Made by a program: the position numbers and the translations under genes. A stretch of 64,000 bases of DNA. Origin: Crocinitomix sp. (GTDB lineage: Bacteria; Bacteroidota; Bacteroidia; Flavobacteriales_D; Crocinitomicaceae). Below the pieces are notes generated by a model that was not told the DNA's origin, searched no databases, and saw only the letters and a list, made by a program, of their open reading frames with translations. The stretch's first letter is position 1; every line of letters begins with the position of its first letter. Where the stretch lies: assembly GCA_013138735.1 (NCBI GenBank), contig WTCE01000045.1:17921-81920 (forward strand), written 5' to 3'. Below are positions 19,206-27,616 of this stretch, in pieces.

Positions 19206-20005
19206 ATATATTTTCAATTGTCGCTATTGGATGCTCAGCAATGCTTCTGCTTGCAGGGTTCATTATTTTCTTTGTGGTACTCTACCAAAAGAAAGCTATT
19301 ATTCAGCGCAATGAAGTTGAGGCTTTAAATGCCCAACATCAAAGAGACCTTCTTCAAAAAACAATTGAAGTGGAAGAGAAAGAACGCGAAAGCGTAGCCA
19401 AGAACATCCACGACGATTTGGGTGCTTTGATCAGCATCTTGCGCCTTAACAATTCGAGAACGGCAAAAAACATTGATGATAAAGCCGTTTTAGAAAAGAT
19501 TCTTGAATCCAACAAAATCATCTTAAACAAGACCTCTGAAAGTGTCCGAAGTATTTCTAAAAAATTAGCCTCCCCCACTCTTATAAAATTAGGTTATGTT
19601 AAAGCCTTAAAAGAAATTTGCTCTAGTTTTAACCAGACAGGCGAAATCGCAATGCATTTTAACGACCTCATGACGCAGAATTTTAAACCTTCCGCACAAA
19701 AAGCCTCGCAACTCTATAGAGCTTCTCAAGAAATAATAAATAATATTATTAAACATGCAGCAGCAACAGAAATTAATGTATCACTTTCTAATGAAGGTTC
19801 GAGCACAATTATTAAATTTGAACATGACGGTGCAGGAATAAATGAGGCAAACGTTGTTGATTTAATTCGCCAGGACAAAGGATTAGGCTTAACTAGTATT
19901 CAAAGTAGACTGAGTATTATTGAAGCCAAAATTGAATATAGAGCTCCTGTAGCAGTAAACCCGAGTATCACGATTACCTATTTCAATGATGAAACGAAAG
20001 ATTAA
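19184..20005 (+). CDS. Membrane-anchored histidine kinase without a sensor domain (NarL/LiaS-type)
   Basis: The 273-residue protein has one N-terminal TM helix (about 10-34), a coiled linker (36-66), a HisKA_3-type dimerisation box ERESVAKNIHDDLGALISIL with phospho-His 76, and an HATPase domain (about 160-270). The ATPase has the N box ASQEIINNIIKHA and a G box DKGLGLTSIQSRL. This type phosphorylates NarL/FixJ regulators, and one follows directly. No periplasmic or PAS sensor is present. The start chosen is TTG 19184, which lies inside the end of the 7-TM gene. An internal ATG at residue 20 would cut into the TM helix. The gene overlaps the regulator by 20 bases. Confidence 0.9.
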   Translation: MESAQSLDIFSIVAIGCSAMLLLAGFIIFFVVLYQKKAIIQRNEVEALNAQHQRDLLQKTIEVEEKERESVAKNIHDDLGALISILRLNNSRTAKNIDDKAVLEKILESNKIILNKTSESVRSISKKLASPTLIKLGYVKALKEICSSFNQTGEIAMHFNDLMTQNFKPSAQKASQLYRASQEIINNIIKHAAATEINVSLSNEGSSTIIKFEHDGAGINEANVVDLIRQDKGLGLTSIQSRLSIIEAKIEYRAPVAVNPSITITYFNDETKD

Positions 20006-20639
20006 ACTTGCTATAGCTGATGATCACATGCTATTTAGACAGGGACTCATGGCATTATTAAGTGACTATGACGAACTAAAGGTTGTAACAGAAGTTCCAA
20101 ATGGTCTTGAACTGGTTAAATCTCTTAAAAACCGACCCGTTGATGTGGCTATAATTGATTATCAAATGCCCGAAATGGATGGCCTTGAGGCTACGCGCCA
20201 AATTCGGTTAAAATACCCTGACACAAAAATCATTTCACTAACTATGCATAATAGTGAGGAGTTGATTTTACAATTGTTAGATAAAGGGAGTAATGGTTTT
20301 TTATTAAAGGACTTTGATTCTGAAAAAGTGGTAGACGCCATTTATGCTGTGATCGAAAACGGATATTATTTCAATGATCATATCTCGAAAGACATGCTTC
20401 ATTATGTCATGAAAAGCAAGAAACTCAAGCCTAAGTTTGGGATTTCGGCATTGTCAGATAAAGAGGTTCAAATTATCCGCTTGATTTGCGAGGAAAAAAC
20501 CAATAAAGAAATTTCAGACATCCTTAATTTAAGTCCAAGAACTGTTGAAGGTTCGCGTGCAAAAATTATTACCAAGATAAATGTGAAAAATACGGCAGGT
20601 ATTGTGATGTATGCAATTAAAAATAATATTATTTATTAA
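19986..20639 (+). CDS. NarL/FixJ-family response regulator
   Basis: The 217-residue protein has an N-terminal receiver (5-120) with acidic pair Asp 12-Asp 13, phospho-acceptor Asp 58 in IIDYQMPEMDG, Thr 86 (SLTMHN) and Lys 107 in LLKDF. A LuxR-type helix-turn-helix (150-215) follows, with SDKEVQIIRLICEEKTNKEISDIL and SPRTVEGSRAKI. All phosphorylation residues are present. It is the cognate partner of the kinase that overlaps it. It is the best candidate to bind the 7-2-7 palindromes at 18105 and 21113, which would make the locus autoregulated. Two tandem ATG codons (19986 and 19989) are possible starts. Confidence 0.93.
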   Translation: MMKRKIKLAIADDHMLFRQGLMALLSDYDELKVVTEVPNGLELVKSLKNRPVDVAIIDYQMPEMDGLEATRQIRLKYPDTKIISLTMHNSEELILQLLDKGSNGFLLKDFDSEKVVDAIYAVIENGYYFNDHISKDMLHYVMKSKKLKPKFGISALSDKEVQIIRLICEEKTNKEISDILNLSPRTVEGSRAKIITKINVKNTAGIVMYAIKNNIIY

Positions 20640-20678
20640 CCTGAATTCGGTTATTAGCTTAAGTTTTTAGTAGAGTTA

Positions 20679-21065
20679 TTAAGCTATTGATGCTAACATA
20701 CGAAGCTTCGTACGTTTTGAAATTTTTTGATCTTCGACCATTTTCAAATTTAGTTTTTCTTGCGCCGCTTCATGCAATTGATTTTTTGCAGTCCATTCTA
20801 AAATTTCCATCACATCTTTAATGTCCAAATTCTCATTAAAGTTATTTAATCCATTGTCAATAGACCCTACCCAAATATCTAGGTCATAAATTGATTGACT
20901 AAAGTCCACAGCAGTTTGAATAACTTTGGTAAACAAACATTCATCTTTGATTTCATTCACAAGCACAACTTTGTCGTTTTTAGCGAGCGCAAAGAACTGA
21001 ACAGCGTTTGTTGAACTTAAATCTGCGGGACTAACTTTATTCCAATTGACTTGAATTTGTTTCAT
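20679..21065 (-). CDS. Unknown cytosolic protein, candidate target of the adjacent regulator
   Basis: The 128-residue product is hydrophilic and mixed alpha/beta in appearance, without signal, TM helix or recognised domain. It starts MKQIQVNWNKVSPADLSSTN and ends in a basic helical tail (ISKRTKLRMLASIA). The segment LNNFNENLDIKDVMEILEWTAKN is the most patterned part. It is convergent with the response-regulator operon (39 bp between stops). Its own upstream region carries two NarL-like dyads and a near-consensus -7 box (GATATTTG on the minus strand, 21083-21090). I do not recognise its function; regulation by the neighbouring system is inferred. Confidence 0.7.
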   Translation of the reverse strand: MKQIQVNWNKVSPADLSSTNAVQFFALAKNDKVVLVNEIKDECLFTKVIQTAVDFSQSIYDLDIWVGSIDNGLNNFNENLDIKDVMEILEWTAKNQLHEAAQEKLNLKMVEDQKISKRTKLRMLASIA

Positions 21066-21112
21066 AGCATTATTCTATACAACAAATATCAGGAAAGATG
21101 TTAGTCAATTCA

Positions 21113-21128
21113 AGCGTATAAATACGTG
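21113..21128. promoter_or_regulatory. NarL-type 7-2-7 dyad, second copy
   Basis: On the plus strand AGCGTATAAATACGTG reads as an imperfect 7-2-7 inverted repeat with a perfect CGTAT-AA-ATACG core. On the minus strand it contains ACGTATTTATACG, which is identical to 13 bases of the perfect palindrome at 18105-18120 and has the same orientation relative to its gene. It lies about 50-60 bp upstream of the start of the gene at 20679-21065, centred near -45 from the inferred transcription start. Confidence 0.45.
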
Positions 21129-21140
21129 TTTTTACTAAAA

Positions 21141-21156
21141 CAGGTGTAAATACCTA
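21141..21156. promoter_or_regulatory. Third, degenerate 7-2-7 dyad
   Basis: CAGGTGTAAATACCTA has two 7-mers matching at 5 of 7 positions as an inverted repeat around AA. Its half-site TAGGTAT resembles the classical NarL heptamer. It is 28 bp, roughly three helical turns, from the centre of the neighbouring dyad. Such spacing would suit cooperative binding. The match is weak on its own and is reported because of its position. Confidence 0.3.
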
Positions 21157-21197
21157 GTTTCTTTATCCCATAAAAAGCGGATTTAGGGCCTTTGAAA

Positions 21198-21671
21198 TTA
21201 ATCGTAGAAGGTGCTCTGGTGCTCAATCCAACCACCAACATGCTCTCCATCAGGGTCGTGATGCGTCCAGTGAATAACTCCCCCTCTATCGTTCCATTCA
21301 TATTGGCCATAAATTTTCACTTGATCACCTTCTGTCAAATCATCAATTTTATTGGCTAAATCTATGTTATGTGAAACTAAAATGGTTTGTCCGGACGCTA
21401 TTTTCACAATAAATTTCTGATGTCTTGACCCTTCATTGTCATCTGCCAAGGTTTTTATTACCTCTCCTTTAATCATGACTTGCTCGTCGCTAATCTCAGA
21501 ATCAAACAAGTTTTGCATTTCCTCGTCTGTGGTATAAGATGGTTCATCAAGATCAGTTGACAGTTGTTCGGTGACTTGCTCCACGTCACCCACTGTTGTA
21601 GTTTCCTCATAACCGCAAGCAACCATGCTAAACGTTAGTAAGACTAATAAAAGTTGTAATAAATTTTTCAT
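21198..21671 (-). CDS. DUF3465-like OB-fold lipoprotein
   Basis: The 157-residue product has a lipoprotein signal with lipobox at VAC (Cys 19), an acidic linker (20-60) and a compact C-terminal domain (about 66-157). The pattern GEVIKTLADDNEGSRHQKF, ILVSHNIDLA, GDQVKIYGQYEW and the WTHHDPDGEHVGGWIEH ending is typical of DUF3465. That small OB-fold family ends with a His-rich GGWIEH-type motif. Function is unknown. The ATG overlaps the stop of the MFS gene (ATGA), so the two are probably translated together. Confidence 0.8.
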   Translation of the reverse strand: MKNLLQLLLVLLTFSMVACGYEETTTVGDVEQVTEQLSTDLDEPSYTTDEEMQNLFDSEISDEQVMIKGEVIKTLADDNEGSRHQKFIVKIASGQTILVSHNIDLANKIDDLTEGDQVKIYGQYEWNDRGGVIHWTHHDPDGEHVGGWIEHQSTFYD

Positions 21672-22945
21672 TTTATTTCTGATTGATTCTTGAGTTTATT
21701 ACCCAACACAGGCTCACCTGCCACGGCTAATAAATTTCTTAAAGAGTAAATAACGACAATTGTCGCGAGAATTAATATAATTGCACCAGCCAAAAAAGGT
21801 GCTCCTGGAAAATAAACGGGCGCTTGTGGCGCCGAATAAACCGAAAAAAGCGTAGTATAAATTAAAGGGGCAAAAACCGCCATAAGACTGCTTAAGCTTG
21901 TTAACACCCCTTGTAAATTCCCTTGCTCATTATCTGAAACGCGATTGGATACCACGCCTTGAATAGTTGGTGTTGCTATTCCGCCTATTACATATGGCAC
22001 AGTTGCAGCATATAAATAGAAAGCATTTCCAGCAAAGGCAATTCCAAACATTCCTAAAGTCCACAATGTAAAACCCCAAATAATGACCTTTCTGTTTCCA
22101 AACCTTTTCACTAAAAAACCGGTTAATACTGCTTGCACGACACTCACCAATAATCCAACCACCATCAAACTAATACCAACGTCTAATTGATTCCACTCAT
22201 AACTTTCCATAGTGTAATAAGACCACGTATTTGGCATAACCTGCCCAGCCAATTGGGCCAAAGCAAATGCAATAACGAATCCAATTACCGCCTTGTATTT
22301 TCTTAAATTTGATAAGGCAACAAATGGAATCATTTTAGAGAAATTAATCTTGCGCCTATTTTCTGGGATCAATGATTCTTCCACGAAAAACAAACCAAAT
22401 AAGAAATTAAGCAATGAAAAACCAGCAGCCACAAAAAATGGTGCCTTAACACCCCAATTTTCGCCTATAATTCCGCCTAATGCTGGGCCAATTACAAATC
22501 CTAGCCCAAAAGCAGCCCCTATAATTCCGAAATTTTTTGCTTTGTTTTCTTTACTGCTCACATCTGCGATATAGGCAAATGCAACAGTATGGCTCGCACC
22601 AAATACTCCGGCTAAAATTCGCCCAACAAACAACCAGGTAATTGTAGGTGAAAAAGCGTGGAGAATATAATCAATCCCCAGCCCGAAAAGGGATAAAAGT
22701 AAAATTGGCTTTCTTCCAAATCGATCACTCAACTCGCCCATAACTGGAGCAAAGAGGAATTGTACTCCCGCGTATGCCGTGATTAAAAGTCCACCAGTTA
22801 ATGCGGCATCACTTAAATTTTGACCGGTTAATGAGGAGATTAAATCAGGAATGATTGGCACAATCAATCCTACGCCAATCATATCGATTAAAACCGTAAA
22901 AAAAATGAAAATTAATGCTGAGTTTTTAGCCTTTTTTTCTGCCAC
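21668..22945 (-). CDS. MFS transporter, TCR/Tet-like drug:H+ antiporter family
   Basis: The 425-residue, 12-TM protein belongs to the major facilitator superfamily. The motif A loop GELSDRFGRKPILLLS lies between TM2 and TM3 and the motif C-like GFVIGPALGGIIGE in TM5, which points to the proton-antiport multidrug/tetracycline group. It starts at GTG 22945; the in-frame codon just upstream is a stop. Substrate is unknown: the sequence resembles housekeeping Bacteroidota members (TCR/Tet family) as much as true resistance pumps. It is followed by the overlapping DUF3465 lipoprotein. Confidence 0.88.
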   Translation of the reverse strand: MAEKKAKNSALIFIFFTVLIDMIGVGLIVPIIPDLISSLTGQNLSDAALTGGLLITAYAGVQFLFAPVMGELSDRFGRKPILLLSLFGLGIDYILHAFSPTITWLFVGRILAGVFGASHTVAFAYIADVSSKENKAKNFGIIGAAFGLGFVIGPALGGIIGENWGVKAPFFVAAGFSLLNFLFGLFFVEESLIPENRRKINFSKMIPFVALSNLRKYKAVIGFVIAFALAQLAGQVMPNTWSYYTMESYEWNQLDVGISLMVVGLLVSVVQAVLTGFLVKRFGNRKVIIWGFTLWTLGMFGIAFAGNAFYLYAATVPYVIGGIATPTIQGVVSNRVSDNEQGNLQGVLTSLSSLMAVFAPLIYTTLFSVYSAPQAPVYFPGAPFLAGAIILILATIVVIYSLRNLLAVAGEPVLGNKLKNQSEIK

Positions 22946-23026
22946 TTTGATTCAAAAATTTCATCAAAGTTAAAAAAAGGAATTGGATTATAGATTGAAT
23001 AAATGCAATTGATCGAGAACCAAGAA

Positions 23027-23788
23027 TTAACGCTTGCGCACCACTTCCAACACTTCTTTCATTAATCGCATTTGTGCATCAAAATGGCCTTTTTGCGTTT
23101 CAATATTGATGTAAGGAATTTCATTTTTACCGCAATAGACAGATAAAGACCCATCATTCACATAGCCTTTATTATCTTGCAGAATTACGTTTACGCCCAT
23201 ATTTTTAAAGGCATTAAAGAAGTACTCATCAGTGGTATAAATAAAATCATCCGGATCGGTTTCGGGGTTAATAAAAACGCTTTTAGTATTCTCAGCTTCA
23301 TCTCCACCAACGTCATAGCTTTTTATTGAATAGTTTTCGTCTGTATTATTATGAACAGCTACAACAGTATGCCCATCTGGCAATCGATTCAAAATTGCCT
23401 TTGCTAGTTTCTTTACTTCTTTATTTGCCTTACCTGAATGATTGGCGCCATCCTTCAATGTCTTTTTACGTCCCTTTTTTGTAAAGATTCGATTCGGATC
23501 AAAATCATAAATAGCACCTTTTAATGTAAATGTTATCCTTCTTGTCCATTGATGTCTCAAGTAAAAAAAATGGATGGAGTCAATATCCGCATAACGATAA
23601 AGGGTTTCAATACTTGTGGTTTCATCCTCATGAACGTTTACAAAAACTATATTTCCTGCAGATGCGGATTTTTGCTCATAAATAGCCATCTCAGTTTCAC
23701 CCAATGTAAATTTTGTTTCCATAGCTGGATTATGTTGTGCCCATGTTAAGGCCGAGAAAAATAAAATGAAAATGCTTAAAAGTTTCAT
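23027..23788 (-). CDS. Secreted M14-like zinc amidohydrolase/carboxypeptidase
   Basis: After a signal peptide (MKLLSIFILFFSALTWA) the 253-residue protein shows the M14/AstE-like catalytic pattern in order. The zinc motif HxxE is His 53-Glu 56 (NVHEDETTS), Asn-Arg 99-100 is in DPNRIF, the third ligand is His 146 in VAVHNN, and a catalytic-position Glu 230 lies in NIETQKGH. Spacing agrees with metallocarboxypeptidase folds. The protein is shorter than true carboxypeptidases (about 300) and may be closer to succinylglutamate desuccinylase or N-formylglutamate amidohydrolase relatives. The substrate is unknown. It stands alone between the MFS gene and the hydroxyproline cluster. Confidence 0.6.
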   Translation of the reverse strand: MKLLSIFILFFSALTWAQHNPAMETKFTLGETEMAIYEQKSASAGNIVFVNVHEDETTSIETLYRYADIDSIHFFYLRHQWTRRITFTLKGAIYDFDPNRIFTKKGRKKTLKDGANHSGKANKEVKKLAKAILNRLPDGHTVVAVHNNTDENYSIKSYDVGGDEAENTKSVFINPETDPDDFIYTTDEYFFNAFKNMGVNVILQDNKGYVNDGSLSVYCGKNEIPYINIETQKGHFDAQMRLMKEVLEVVRKR

Positions 23789-23833
23789 CCAAAATAAGGT
23801 TTGAGGACAAGATACTGATTTTACTTAAAGTGT

Positions 23834-25078
23834 TTAAGAATATCTTAATGGAGATAATTGTTCAACACCTATAGTCAGTTTTTCTTCCGTTAACATTTCG
23901 GATATTATTTTTCCCGTAATTGGACCAAGGCTCATGCCCATCATTGCATGACCAGCAGCAACAAGGACATTGTCTTGCAAGCATTTGCCTATAAATGGTA
24001 AACCATCAGGGGAACATGGTCTCAAACCCACCCAAGTATTTCCTACGTCTATTTGATCCTCTTGAACTGAAGAAAAATAGTTGGGAATGGCCTTTTTAAT
24101 TGCTAAAATGCGGCGTGTATTTTTTTTCAATGACAAGCCTTCGATTCCCATTGTTCCCGCAAATCTAGTTTCATTTCCTAATGGCGTAACGGCTACTTTT
24201 GCCTCGCATAAAACACTAGGAACAACCAAACTTGCTATTTCCGAATTCATATTAAAACTATATCCTTTACCTGCTTGAATTGGAAGTTTTAGTCGCAAAA
24301 CCTTTGCTAATTTTGGTGTCCAAGAACCTGTTGCAATTAATAATTTATCAACCCTAAATTCACCACGATTCGTATTTAAGTTTTGAACTTTATTTTTTTC
24401 AATTGACAAACCTTCTACCCTAGTTTCCCATTTAAATTCTACACCCAAATTTAAGAGATAACTTCTCATGTTTTGCATGAATTTATTGGGATTCAAGTGT
24501 GCATCACCTGGAAAAAATATCCCACCCTTCACATTGAGTTTCGTTTGTTGAATTTCGTTTATTCTTTGTGGCGTCAATGTCTCTACTTTAATCCCCATTG
24601 ATTTTGCCTTTTGAGCTAACTCCAGCTCTTCTTGTCCGCATTTATCCGAATTATAGAGCATCATTAATCCTTTGCGCTCGTAATCGAAATCAAATAAATT
24701 TGCATGGTTAATTTCGGAATATAATTCATTGCTGATTCGGTTTAAATCATGCAATAATTGGGATGATTTTTCAACATGATCTGCTGTAGCATGTTTATAG
24801 AACTGCCAAAGCCAATTCATTAAAGCAAGGTCAAGTTTTGGTTTAATATAGAATGGACTTGTTGGATTTATCATCCACTTTAAACCTTTCGTTATAATTC
24901 CAGGCGCAGCTAACGGCACAAAATGACTTGGCACTATCATACCAGCATTCCCAAAGGAACAATTTGCCTCTTGTTCTTTGCCTTGGTCAATAATAGTAAC
25001 AGCAAATCCTTTTTGATTTAAATAATAGGCAGCACATAATCCAATTACACCAGCACCTATGATTGTTACCTTCTGCAT
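23834..25078 (-). CDS. FAD-dependent D-amino-acid oxidoreductase (cis-4-hydroxy-D-proline oxidase candidate)
   Basis: The 414-residue flavoprotein has the dinucleotide-binding motif GAGVIGLCAAYYL at 7-19, NCSFGNAGMI after it, GSWTPKL mid-protein, and the C-terminal FAD motif VGLRPCSPDGLPFIG with AAGHAMMGMSLGP. This is the DadA/DAO family. Its stop codon ends a four-gene run with 4-hydroxyproline epimerase, semialdehyde dehydrogenase and a DapA-like deaminase. The expected substrate is therefore cis-4-hydroxy-D-proline, oxidised to 1-pyrroline-4-hydroxy-2-carboxylate. Pseudomonas uses a multi-subunit enzyme for this step; here a single polypeptide would do it. Specificity is inferred from context. 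Confidence 0.85.
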   Translation of the reverse strand: MQKVTIIGAGVIGLCAAYYLNQKGFAVTIIDQGKEQEANCSFGNAGMIVPSHFVPLAAPGIITKGLKWMINPTSPFYIKPKLDLALMNWLWQFYKHATADHVEKSSQLLHDLNRISNELYSEINHANLFDFDYERKGLMMLYNSDKCGQEELELAQKAKSMGIKVETLTPQRINEIQQTKLNVKGGIFFPGDAHLNPNKFMQNMRSYLLNLGVEFKWETRVEGLSIEKNKVQNLNTNRGEFRVDKLLIATGSWTPKLAKVLRLKLPIQAGKGYSFNMNSEIASLVVPSVLCEAKVAVTPLGNETRFAGTMGIEGLSLKKNTRRILAIKKAIPNYFSSVQEDQIDVGNTWVGLRPCSPDGLPFIGKCLQDNVLVAAGHAMMGMSLGPITGKIISEMLTEEKLTIGVEQLSPLRYS

Positions 25079-25079
25079 C

Positions 25080-26078
25080 TTAAATTACTTGAAATCCGTA
25101 AGCATAAGGATCAGACGTGTCAACTATAATAATATTGTATCCCGTGATCTTTGACCAACCTTCAATACTTGGAATAATGGCGTCATAATTTCCGCAAACA
25201 GTTTCTGTTTCTATCCTTCCAATAAAAGTTGATCCAATAATACTTTCATGAATAAAGTCCTCACCTTTCTTCAATTTACCTTTGGCAGCCCATTGTGCCA
25301 TTCGCGCCGAAGTTCCAGTTCCGCAGGGCGACCTATCAATCGCTTTTTCTCCGTAAAAAACGGCGTTTCTAGCTGTAGAATTTTTATCAATCACATCTCC
25401 AGTCCACATTAAATGGCTTAGCCCTTTAATTCGGTCATCCTCAGGATGAATAAAAGTGTAGTTATTATTCAATTCTTCCCGAACTTCTCTGCTCCATCTC
25501 ACCAATTGATCTGCAGTATAGGCTTGTAATCCTTTATAGTTTTTTTGTGGATCAACTATGCCATAAAAATTACCTCCGTATGCAATATCAATAACCAAAT
25601 CTCCTAAGCCGTAACAATGGACTGTCACATTTTGCGAATGTAAAAAGGAAGGAATATTGACAATTTTAACGGATGTAACCATGTCATCATGCTCTTTATA
25701 GGTTGCAACTACTAATCCTGCAGGGGTCTCTAACCTAACTGTGCCCTTTTCTTTTGGGATTACTAAACCCTCTTGAATAGCAATTGTTATTGCTCCAATA
25801 ACGCCATGTCCGCACATGGGTAAACATCCGCTAGTTTCAATTAATACAATTCCTACATCATTTTTTGGATCTGCTGGAGGATATAAAAAACTACCACTTT
25901 GTAGGTCGTGTCCTCTTGGTTCAAACATCAATGATTTTCGAATCCAATCGTGATTTTCAATAAAGTCAATCCGCTTTTCAGACATGGTTTTCCCTTTCAA
26001 ATCAGGTTTGCCTTCCACGACTATGCGCACTGGATTCCCACAAGTATGTCCGTCAATACATTTAAATGTGTGCTTCAT
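25080..26078 (-). CDS. 4-hydroxyproline 2-epimerase (proline racemase family)
   Basis: The cofactor-free enzyme interconverts trans-4-hydroxy-L-proline and cis-4-hydroxy-D-proline using two cysteines. The 332-residue sequence has both: Cys 89 in PMCGHGVIGA and Cys 252 in DRSPCGTGTSAR, at the positions of the two catalytic thiols of hydroxyproline epimerases (the 3-hydroxyproline dehydratase branch has Thr at the second). The N-terminal CIDGHTCGNPVRIV block is also typical. It is one base from the flavoprotein gene and two bases from the aldehyde dehydrogenase gene, so the operon is tight. The enzyme is cytosolic. Confidence 0.93.
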   Translation of the reverse strand: MKHTFKCIDGHTCGNPVRIVVEGKPDLKGKTMSEKRIDFIENHDWIRKSLMFEPRGHDLQSGSFLYPPADPKNDVGIVLIETSGCLPMCGHGVIGAITIAIQEGLVIPKEKGTVRLETPAGLVVATYKEHDDMVTSVKIVNIPSFLHSQNVTVHCYGLGDLVIDIAYGGNFYGIVDPQKNYKGLQAYTADQLVRWSREVREELNNNYTFIHPEDDRIKGLSHLMWTGDVIDKNSTARNAVFYGEKAIDRSPCGTGTSARMAQWAAKGKLKKGEDFIHESIIGSTFIGRIETETVCGNYDAIIPSIEGWSKITGYNIIIVDTSDPYAYGFQVI

Positions 26079-26080
26079 TA

Positions 26081-27616
26081 CTATTGAATAGAATCATTTG
26101 TAAATGAACCGTTCACTTTTCTAAATATCCCTTGAGCATTTTGATTTTGCAAGGCATTTGGTAATAAGGCTGATGGACAATTTTGATACGAAACGGGTCT
26201 TGCAAAACGTTTAATAGCATCTGCACCAACAGCTGAATATCTGCTATCAGTTGTCGCGGGAAAAGGTCCACCATGATTCATAGCCGTTGCTACCTCAACT
26301 CCTGTTGGGACACCATTAAAAATAATTCGTCCGACCACACTTTTTAAAGCAATAAAATGAGCTGAAAAATTGCTCAATTCACTTTCGTCTATAATCATGG
26401 TTCCAGTTAATTGCCCTTCGAGTGATTGAATGATTGCCAACATTTCAGCTTCATCTTTACACGCCACAATTAATGAATAAGGACCAAAAAGTTCTTTTTG
26501 CAATTGTGGATTTTGCAGAAATGTAGCACCAGAAGCGGTTGCTATACACGGTCCACCAAGTCGGCTATTGTCCTCATTTTTTGCATAAATTATTTCAACA
26601 ATTCCGTCTGATTCTAATTTAGATTTACCTTGATTAAAGGCCTTTGAAATTCCATCATGCAACATTTGCTGACTTGCAATAGTTCCAAGTGTATCGCGCA
26701 TTGATTCCTTGAACACGTCCAGATCCTCAGATTCTATGGCAATAATCAAACCTGGGTTGGTGCAAAATTGACCACTACCCAATGTAATTGAACCAGCATA
26801 GGTTTTACCCCAAACTGCTGCTTGATTTTTTAAGGCAGACGGAAAAAACAATACAGGATTAACACTTCCCATTTCGGCAAAAACGGGGATAGGCTCATCC
26901 CTTTCATTGGCAATATCATAAAGCGCCTTGCCGCCATTAAACGAGCCTGTAAATCCTACAGCTTTGGTCAAGGGATGTTTGACTAAGCCATGAGCCAGTT
27001 CAAAACCAGCTCCATGCGCATGCTGATAAATGTTTTTTGGCATTCCCGTCCGCTCTGCAGCTCTGCAAACTGCATCTGCAACTAATTGACTTGTACCCGG
27101 ATGTGCTGGGTGTGCCTTTACGACAACTGCGCAACCAGCTGCTAAGGCAGAAGCGGTGTCGCCACCTGCAGCAGAATAAGCCAAAGGAAAATTACTCGCT
27201 CCAAAAACAATAACAGGGCCTAGTGGTTCTAATTGTTTACGTATATCTGGCTTAGCAAATGGTTCCCTATTTGGATCTGCAGTATCGATTGACGCCTCAA
27301 CCCACTCACCTTTTTTCGCTATTGCTCCAAATAATCGTAGTTGATTCATTGTTCGCCCTCTTTCACCAATTATCCTTCCTTCTGGCAATCCTGATTCAGC
27401 CATTGCACGACTAATCAATTGCTCACCTAATGCTTCAATTTCCTCTGCAGCCGCGATTAAGAAATCGCCCTTTTTATTTGCGTCGATTGATTGGTAAGCG
27501 AGATAAGCTGCATGAGCTTGTTCCATGATCACATCTAATTGATCGGTCTCTGTTAATTCAAAATCACCTGCTATTTTTGAGCCAGTGGCGGCTTCAATTC
27601 CGTAATACGTTTCCAT
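26081..27616 (-). CDS. Alpha-ketoglutaric semialdehyde (2,5-dioxovalerate) dehydrogenase
   Basis: The 511-residue NAD(P)+-dependent aldehyde dehydrogenase would oxidise 2,5-dioxopentanoate to 2-oxoglutarate, the last step of hydroxyproline breakdown. Visible features are the VIVFGASNFPLAYS loop, the GFTGSFNGGKALYD nucleotide region, the general-base Glu in FAEMGSVNP and the catalytic Cys in GSGQFCTNPG. The GQFCTNPG form is characteristic of the KGSA dehydrogenase group rather than generic ALDHs. Length is normal for the group (about 500-530). It lies directly between the epimerase and the deaminase gene. Confidence 0.92.
   Translation of the reverse strand: METYYGIEAATGSKIAGDFELTETDQLDVIMEQAHAAYLAYQSIDANKKGDFLIAAAEEIEALGEQLISRAMAESGLPEGRIIGERGRTMNQLRLFGAIAKKGEWVEASIDTADPNREPFAKPDIRKQLEPLGPVIVFGASNFPLAYSAAGGDTASALAAGCAVVVKAHPAHPGTSQLVADAVCRAAERTGMPKNIYQHAHGAGFELAHGLVKHPLTKAVGFTGSFNGGKALYDIANERDEPIPVFAEMGSVNPVLFFPSALKNQAAVWGKTYAGSITLGSGQFCTNPGLIIAIESEDLDVFKESMRDTLGTIASQQMLHDGISKAFNQGKSKLESDGIVEIIYAKNEDNSRLGGPCIATASGATFLQNPQLQKELFGPYSLIVACKDEAEMLAIIQSLEGQLTGTMIIDESELSNFSAHFIALKSVVGRIIFNGVPTGVEVATAMNHGGPFPATTDSRYSAVGADAIKRFARPVSYQNCPSALLPNALQNQNAQGIFRKVNGSFTNDSIQ

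Noticed and set aside
20655..20686. Inverted repeat TAGCTTAA/TTAAGCTA between convergent genes as terminator
   Set aside because: The 8-bp stem has a 16-base loop, low G+C and no T tract; it overlaps the stop codon of the gene on the minus strand.
21668..22945. Tetracycline-resistance determinant
   Set aside because: The sequence is MFS with TCR/Tet-like motifs, but there is no TetR regulator and no sign of transfer; such proteins are common housekeeping exporters in Bacteroidota.
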